A stretch of DNA of 64,000 bases from Mesodorylaimus sp. YZB2_4 (Eukaryota; Nematoda; Enoplea; Dorylaimida; Dorylaimidae): NCBI GenBank assembly GCA_030248295.1, contig JASANH010000360.1:1-64000 (forward strand). Reading direction: 5' to 3'. Position 1 is the stretch's first letter, and every line of letters starts with the position of its first letter. Below the pieces are notes generated by a model that searched no databases, had not been told where the DNA came from, and saw only the letters and a list, made by a program, of their open reading frames with translations. The translations under genes and the position numbers were made by a program. Below are positions 57,602-64,000 of this stretch, piece after piece.

Positions 57602-60600
57602 CACTGTGTCTTGAGAATTATTTTCAAAGATGATGGTTCGGTATCAGTGCCGCGGACGAGGATGATCACTGATAACTTATCAGTTGACTGACGATGAGTG
57701 TATTAGCTATCAATATTCAGGTTTACTGATTAAAAGTCGATGGTAGCAGATGACAGGCGGATAAACTGATAAGATTACAATCGATACTGTAGATCTGTGC
57801 CGAAAGACTAAATAAGACTAAAGTTCCGTGATTTCAAATCAGAAAGAAGAAAAAAAGACGAAATCAGCGTTGATAAGAATTATGAAATCGCTTGACTCTG
57901 AGGCGCAGCAGTCCTTGAGTCGAGTTCGATCGTGAAGTCTAAAACACAAAAATGTAGGGCATATTTTTGACACAAGTCCGTAAGTCTTGCTATCTAGCTA
58001 GTCAACTCATCGCAGTAACTATTTCTGCTTCCATCCAAACCCGGCGGGGCGAAATCAGTGGGGGCAGAAAGGGGTTGGATTCTAGTTTGAAAACCCGAGT
58101 CAGCGAGCAGGTGAATAAACTATGGCTTGTTCAGCTAACTAAAAAAGCATCAGTTTTACTTTAGCTCTATTCGACTAAGTGAAGTCTAAAATTCGTTTGC
58201 AGCGTCATCATTTATTTTCAGCCTTTTTTGGTCAATTATCTACTGTAAGTCATAGAATTTACCAGGACGGAGAAAACTCCGAAACCCCGGAAAATAATTT
58301 CTGCCTTCCCAAAAAAACTTACTGGCTCGCGTGACAGTTTTACAATAGGCGTTTTGAAAAAGCGGAGGATTAAAAAAGGATTATTCGTCACTCCATGCGA
58401 AAAGTTGACGTTCGTGAAGTTTATGCAATGTTCTGCGTTCACTGCGGACAGCTCTAATTTGAAACTTTCATTTTGCTAAAAGCCAAAAAAATTCCCCCAA
58501 AGCCCTTCGGTATAGACCTAGCCGAAGGAGGGGACGCCAAATATGTCGATGATGGCATCGACTTGATACAGCCTACTCACCGAGTCACGAGCCCTCAGTT
58601 CGGCAACCATGATTGCGAGACCAGTATGTAATGTCACGAAAGGTGATGGGAAATGGAGGACGTGGAAAATGAAAACGACCCCCTCCGACCGAGAGCCCGC
58701 CTCGAACGCTCGTGTTGGCAAAATCGCGACTGTAGCATCGGATGGAAGGCCATAAATGGAAGTACGCATCGCCTACTTACCTGCCCTTGCATGCACATCA
58801 TTTACACGAAATGACGCGTGTCCCGATAGGCCACGGTCCCACATGACCCCAACCCTCGAAGACGAAATCTACAATTACACGACCCACATTCGAAAAAAGT
58901 GCGTCCATAAAAGGCAACTACTCAAAGGGCCATTCTGACCACATTCGCTTAGAATTCGTGGTTAGAATTCTGATTCTCGAAATGATTTATGCATGACATC
59001 TTATGCATGGCATGAAAAATTGGCGGAGTTCATGAAATTCAAAAAACTTGTTTCGAAGAAATTTTTCATGCATGACAAATAATGCGCTTAACCTTGGCGA
59101 AGTTTCAAAAAAGTCTCGAGGATCCGCTAAAAATAAGATGAATCTTAGAGCAAAATAGGGGATAAATTTTTCTAACAAACTAAAATGGGACAGTTTTGAA
59201 ATTAAATTTCGCGCATTGTTTTCTGTGACACTCAGGTACATAAATTTTTTATCTTCGAAATTCATACACGAACATTCGAAGAAAACTTTTGATTGCAAAT
59301 AATTTTGACAGAAAAAAGCCGTCTTCTCGCGCAGCAGCTTATGAAACAGCTCGTTGTCACGGCGAGAAAAGAAACACCCTTCCTTTTTATGTTTCAGATA
59401 TTCGATAAACAAATTCTGAGTTTCGCATTTACAATGAATAAAACAGTAATCGTTGATCAAAAATAAATTGAGAAAACAATAAAAAGTCAAATCTCAGTCA
59501 AAAGCGCAGAGCTTCTCCCACTAAAATGATCTGCCGTCAGTCAACTAGTGATCGTGAATTTTCACACTAGCTAACATGTTTCCAGTGAATTGGATAAATA
59601 ACATCATTTCTGCCCAATACTTTGTTAGCAACCAGGCCTTTCTAAGGGCAAATTCGATTGGCAAGCGTCGTCGGCCAGCGTCAACACTCGAAAACTGGTC
59701 ACTCTAGGCTTGTTAGCTAGGAGGAGTCCACTAGCTAACAACACTCGGCAACCAAACCAGACGATTTCTTTTCTGCGCTTTCTACCCTAGAAAGCACGGC
59801 CAGCTGCCACGCGGCCAACAGAGCTGCCGAGTCGCTCACGGCCGTTCAGTTGGCTAGCAACGCAGTGACAAACATATCGATTTACCCCCGACCAGTCTGC
59901 CTTTCCAACTGATGCTGCTGTTTTGCTGTTACCGCCAGCTTTCAGTTTGTTTCGAAGAAAAAGCAAATTAGCGGAAGCAGTTAGTATTGAATGAGTGGGT
60001 TAGTGAACTCCGGCCGATTGACTTGGCAGCACAGCTTTGCAATAATATAGAAAGCATGCAGCATCACACACGACGGCATTCGTTGTATGTTTTTACTGTC
60101 AATTCTGCAATAGGCTGTGGGTGGTGAATTTTCATTTGCCCTTTGGAAATGTGCCAAAGTCGATGGGCTCGTTTTCTCAAATTCTTGCTTTAAATTTCAG
60201 GTGAACATAGAAAGGCTTTCCTAAAAGCTTTCACAGGTTGAAGCAGGGCGTGGACTAAGGCTCTTCCAATCACTGGTTTGTCTTAATCTCTTTTTACTGC
60301 AACGCAAAATCGATTGGTAGGACCAATGTTTTGCTATGGATGATACGACAGGAAAAATCTTCAATGATCAACGGGGTAAAATCAAAGCAATTGTTTTCAT
60401 AGTTTGCATATTTTTATTTTCTCCAAGGTCTACCTGGACTCAGAATTGATCAAGCGGAAAATACTGGTGGATCTTCAGTGTGGAGACTGGAGAAACTGTC
60501 ACTGCTGATCTCAGCGAATCGATACACACCTGATCGAGTGTTATTTTACGATACGAGGGGCGAATAAGGCTAGCCTATTCTGACAACATCTCGAGAAGGA

Positions 60601-61711
60601 ATAGAGCTAGAGGAAAAATTGACAAAGCCTATGTCATTTAGTCGAACGTCGATAATTTTAAGATTTCCTCCAACTCTCCTGGAATTTTTGAAAGATGAGG
60701 AGCGGACATAATCACCCAACAAACCAGTTCACGATTTTGGTCAAATAGCGCACTTTTTCAAACAGTTGTCGACTAAAAATTCATTTTTCAGGTTGTAGCT
60801 AGAACCACCTGCTTTCGTGAGATTATCAGAATGTTAATGCACCGCTGAACATGATGTTTGTTTTGAGTTCTAAAGGCAAACACGCATCTTTTATAATTTG
60901 GTGGCTCTCTTACTTTTTCAACATTTTATGACCCCAGGAAGTATGTATTCGATCAAAATATAGCATATTCGGACAAAACTGCCTCGTTTTCCACACCATC
61001 CATCTCTGGTCAGTTCAAATGGTCACCCGCATAAATCATCTGCCGGAAACTATTCACATCTGCTCCTCACAACTTGCCTGCACTACATCGCTGTCGTCAC
61101 TCCACCCTTTATGCATGAATCAGTGCAAATCGAACAGCAAAAACTGCAGTGGACTGACAATGGGAAGCGCAAGGATGCGTTTGAAATTACCATTTTTCTA
61201 GGCCGATGATGACATGCCATTTGGGTTAAGGTCGAAATAAAGTAAAGCCGAATTGATATTTTTAGTTTGCGAATTTGAACGAAATGTTCTGTCCAGAGAG
61301 AACTAATTTGGCCAGGAGTCTAGGAAGGTGTCGTGGTCTTAGGAAATGCATGGTTTGCTGACGTTATTCTTGACTTTTGTGAAAGTGTCAGGTATGTATC
61401 AGGCCCACTTGGGTACATATTCGGCAACCAGGAACTTCAGTCCCAGTTTTTCTGCCATTATTTTTGAAGGAAGTTAGAAACTCTCTGGAATGTTTTGAAC
61501 TTCGCCTGATGTCATGGTACGAATCGACCAGGGTCACGAGTGCTCGTTTTGCGGCCCTGGTCTGGTCAGCAAGATTGATTCCCTTTTTCGCCATTCCCAC
61601 TTGTCAAATTGGCAACCCCATTTTGAGATGAGCATCTGCCCCGAGCTTTTGTTCTTGTTGCCTGGCGGCAAAAAAGATAAAGTGACAGCCTGTCAAAGCA
61701 ACCGCTTATTT
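57602..61711. other. Gene-poor stretch upstream of the lipase
   Basis: No confident gene. Minus-strand frames at 58518-58769 and 58987-59490 (167 codons, Phe/Cys/Lys-rich) lack family signatures. The lipase's N-terminal exon with its signal peptide should lie somewhere here or in 62.4-63.07 kb but was not identified. Confidence 0.35.
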
Positions 61712-62385
61712 ACAACCAGAGAGTGTGATGTTATATATGGGCTATAATCATTCAAAGCAGTCAGAGTTTTGCAATCGATTTCCAATATCTAACGTTTTTT
61801 GGTAAAAATTCAGCTTTTTTACCGGAACCATTTGCCCTTGATATCTGGTGATTATCTGACTGTGCTACTCATTTAGACGTCTTTTTGCCCGCCTCCCTTA
61901 CAGGCCAAGGCCCCATCAGATAGCTTCCCGGTCAGACGAAGTTGAAATTGGAAGCCACTTTTGTAGAACCCTTTTGCAGTGTACCATGGTTTCACAACGG
62001 TACTACGTATAACAGATAGTGAGTTCACGTAACCAGCAGTAATCTTCTCTTACTTTCTTCCGAGCAAATACAGTGGTCTTTGGGTGAGAACCATCATTAA
62101 CGTGTTGAATTTACTGTATTTAAATCTAGTTAATGTTATTTTCGAAAAATGCCTTCAAATTGGCCGGTGCAGCTCTCCTACTAGCTCTTTCCTTTTAAAA
62201 CAGTTGTCTCCGCCTTCTTGAGCAGAGTCTATTCTTGCCTTTTGCTTTCCAGCAGTCAAACCTGACAAGCGAAGAGAAGAAATGAATGAGTTCAGATTTG
62301 CCAGGGAGGGGGGGGCAATTGATTGCACAACGCGGACTGCTTTGAATGATTATAGCCCATATATAACATCACATGCTCTGGTTGT
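61712..62385. mobile_element. TIR element with about 50-bp ends
   Basis: Left ACAACCAGAGAGTGTGATG, TTATATATGGGCTATAATC, ATTCAAAGCAGTC is matched by the reverse complement of about 62334-62385. No transposase frame inside. Target duplication not resolved. Confidence 0.75.
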
Positions 62386-62679
62386 CTCGAAGGGTGTCTC
62401 TGCCTGAGATTCCAGCGTGCCTAATCATCAGGCCATGAACCAGACTCAGCGGCTTCCTGATTCCAAACTAAGCTTTTTTTATAATGTATTTTTACACTAG
62501 AACCTCCGTAAAGGTATTCTTCTGTAGACCAGACATCAGCTTCCTCGAACGATGACAGAGACTGAACCCTGTCGCTGCGGACAGCCGAGACTGTTTACGC
62601 ATTTGGGTTCCGTCTCTGCCATCCATGGCCTGGCTTGCAAGGTCAGCGAGGGTTCACGATTCACAAACTGACATCCGTC

Positions 62680-62765
62680 ACTGGGAATCGAACCCGAGAC
62701 GACCCCAGCCAGTCGCTACCAAGCAATACAGGTAGACGAACTGCACTAGCATGGCCGCTATTATT
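62680..62765 (-). repeat. tRNA-like SINE head
   Basis: On the minus strand AGCGGCCATGCTAGTGCAG (A-box-like), GGTAGCGACTGG, then CTCGGGTTCGATTCCCAG (B box). The ends do not pair as an acceptor stem. Confidence 0.5.
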
Positions 62766-62889
62766 GTGACTCTCACACTGGTCCCATGTCTGACCAATTT
62801 GAAATCGTATTTGCATGAATTCGGTAATTTTACCAAGCGCGATAACCTCATTGCAAAATACTGACTGATTGAACAATGTGATGTGAACC

Positions 62890-63060
62890 GGAGAATGTGA
62901 TGTTATACCATATTAATAAGGCATAACATCACGTTCTCTGATTGTCCGTCGTAGAGTGCACCCTTTTGAAATGCCATAGTGCCTAATTATCAGACCTAGT
63001 GAGTGGGTTCCTGATTTACACACTAAAGTTTCATTTAAAATGTGTTTTTACACTTGTATT
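62890..63060. repeat. Miniature palindrome of the same TIR family plus duplicated flank
   Basis: GAGAATGTGATGTTAT..GGCATAACATCACGTTCTCTGATTGT is a short inverted pair related to the 61712 ends. The following about 120 bases (TGCCTAAT.ATCAG.CC, TTCCTGATT, TTTTTACACT) align with 62385-62505. The second copy runs into the splice acceptor of the lipase exon. Confidence 0.6.
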
Positions 63061-63071
63061 TTCCTTTTCAG

Positions 63072-64000
63072 ATTCAGCAATCATCAATTTAGGCATGTCC
63101 ATTCTTTTTCCCGACCCATTTTGCCTGCGTCTACCAGCGTGGCCAGTCTCCTTGGTTAGACCGGAATTCAAAGCTTTTTCTCAGTCTCGACAAAAATCAT
63201 TTACAGTTACAATTTTCGACGAAATACCAAAATTTGTAAATCAGTTAGACGAGGAAGGCTTCTTTGAGAAAAATCGTCAAGTGGTATTTGTAACACATGG
63301 ATTTATGGGAAACAATAAATGCACACCTTGGTTGAATTCTATCAAAGATGCCATACTGAAAGAGGACGACAGCACTGTCTTCATTGTCGACTGGAGATAC
63401 GGTGCCGATGTGCCCGAATATGGCACGGCTGCCTCGAATACTGAGACTACATCTGAAGCGATTGCGTTGGTGGCACAAGCGATTTTATATTCATCAACTT
63501 TTAGAGGTAAGAGAAAGTGTTCAACTGAATTTCTTTTTTGGCGGGAAATTCAAATAGTGCCTCAAAGACGATTGATCTGACGAGACCTTGTTTCAGGCAA
63601 CACCAATGACCTGTACCTGTACTGCATCGGCCATAGCCTGGGTGCCCACACATGTGGACAAGCGGGTCGAAAATCGAAGACGTTTGATGGCGATCCCTTG
63701 TTCGATCGAATCACTGGTTTGGATCCGGCAGGTCCAGGATTCGAAACTTGCGGGTCCAATAAAAACATTGATAAGGACAGTGCTGAATGCGTGGATATCA
63801 TTCACACTGATGGCACTCTAAAAGGCCACCTTTTGCCAACCATTCATTTCGGAACTCTAAATCAGTGGGGCCACATCGATTTCTACCCGAATGGTGGCCA
63901 CGACCAGCCCGGGTGCACCCCGTTGGGCAATGACTGCGGGTGCAGCCATAGGAAAGCACCTGAGCTGTATCTCGCTACGATTGGGAAGCCAGACAGCTGT
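63072..64000 (+). CDS. Secreted pancreatic-type triacylglycerol lipase (partial)
   Basis: Two exons seen: 63072-63506 and 63597 to the window end, joined phase-correctly through G|GC. Upstream exons (signal peptide) and the C-terminus are missing. The family (pancreatic lipase/phospholipase A1-like) hydrolyses lipid esters outside the cell. Exon A has the conserved VVFVTHGFMGN and VDWRYGA. Exon B has GHSLGAH (nucleophile Ser), GLDPAGPGF (Asp) and CSHRKAPELY (His), so the catalytic triad is complete. The cysteines around the lid (ETCG, CTPLGNDCGCS) fit disulfides. Vertebrate-type lid length cannot be judged without the rest. The acceptor at 63070-63071 lies inside a duplicated block, which may have replaced the original intron end. 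Confidence 0.9.

Noticed and set aside
58518..59490. Minus-strand frames of 83 and 167 codons
   Set aside because: Weak codon character, no motif and no splice context; kept only as a note.

Overview
The window is nuclear DNA of an invertebrate animal. Its genes are split by GT-AG introns, the proteins are metazoan families (glutamate-cysteine ligase modifier subunit, RNPS1, a neuropeptide GPCR, IGHMBP2, sphingosine kinase, tetraspanin, pancreatic-type lipase), and the intergenic and intronic DNA is full of tRNA-derived SINE heads, TIR elements, a DD37D mariner-like element and poly-C runs. I cannot name the species or phylum from sequence alone. Exon coordinates were worked out by hand from splice signals, reading phase and remembered family sequence.

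Layout. 1-2.9 kb: an imperfect palindrome with arms of about 1.1 kb, each carrying a membrane-glycoprotein-like reading frame (one open, one broken) that resembles a retroelement or viral envelope protein. 3.2-6.6 kb and 10.8-13.7 kb: two tandem GCLM genes on the minus strand with matching three-exon structures. Between them lies a second, nearly perfect palindrome (8.2-9.1 kb). 14.4-21.4 kb: RNPS1 (minus), with a 39-base RS microexon and a long intron holding a nested transposon/satellite composite. 21.4-37 kb: gene-poor, with a 1.5 kb TIR element carrying a nested insert, a two-TM single-exon reading frame, SINE heads, a GC-rich block and a MITE inserted inside a tRNA-like unit. 37.0-38.8 kb: an intronless NPY/NPF-type receptor (plus). 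39.4-46.7 kb: IGHMBP2 helicase (minus, six exons), convergent with the receptor. 47.0-47.2 kb: a small unknown reading frame. 47.6-54.5 kb: sphingosine kinase (minus, eight exons), with tandem repeats and a decayed mariner-like element in its introns. 55.2-57.6 kb: a tetraspanin (minus, eight exons). 57.6-63 kb: no supported gene, but a TIR element and a duplicated block. 63.1 kb to the edge: two exons of a secreted lipase (plus), cut off by the window end.

The genes are unrelated housekeeping and signalling functions with no operon logic. Two themes stand out. One is the local GCLM duplication, in which one copy has lost one of two adjacent cysteines that in vertebrate GCLM link it to the catalytic subunit. 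The other is layered mobile DNA (palindromes, nested TIR elements, a MITE inside a tRNA-like unit) whose insertion order can be read directly from the sequence.
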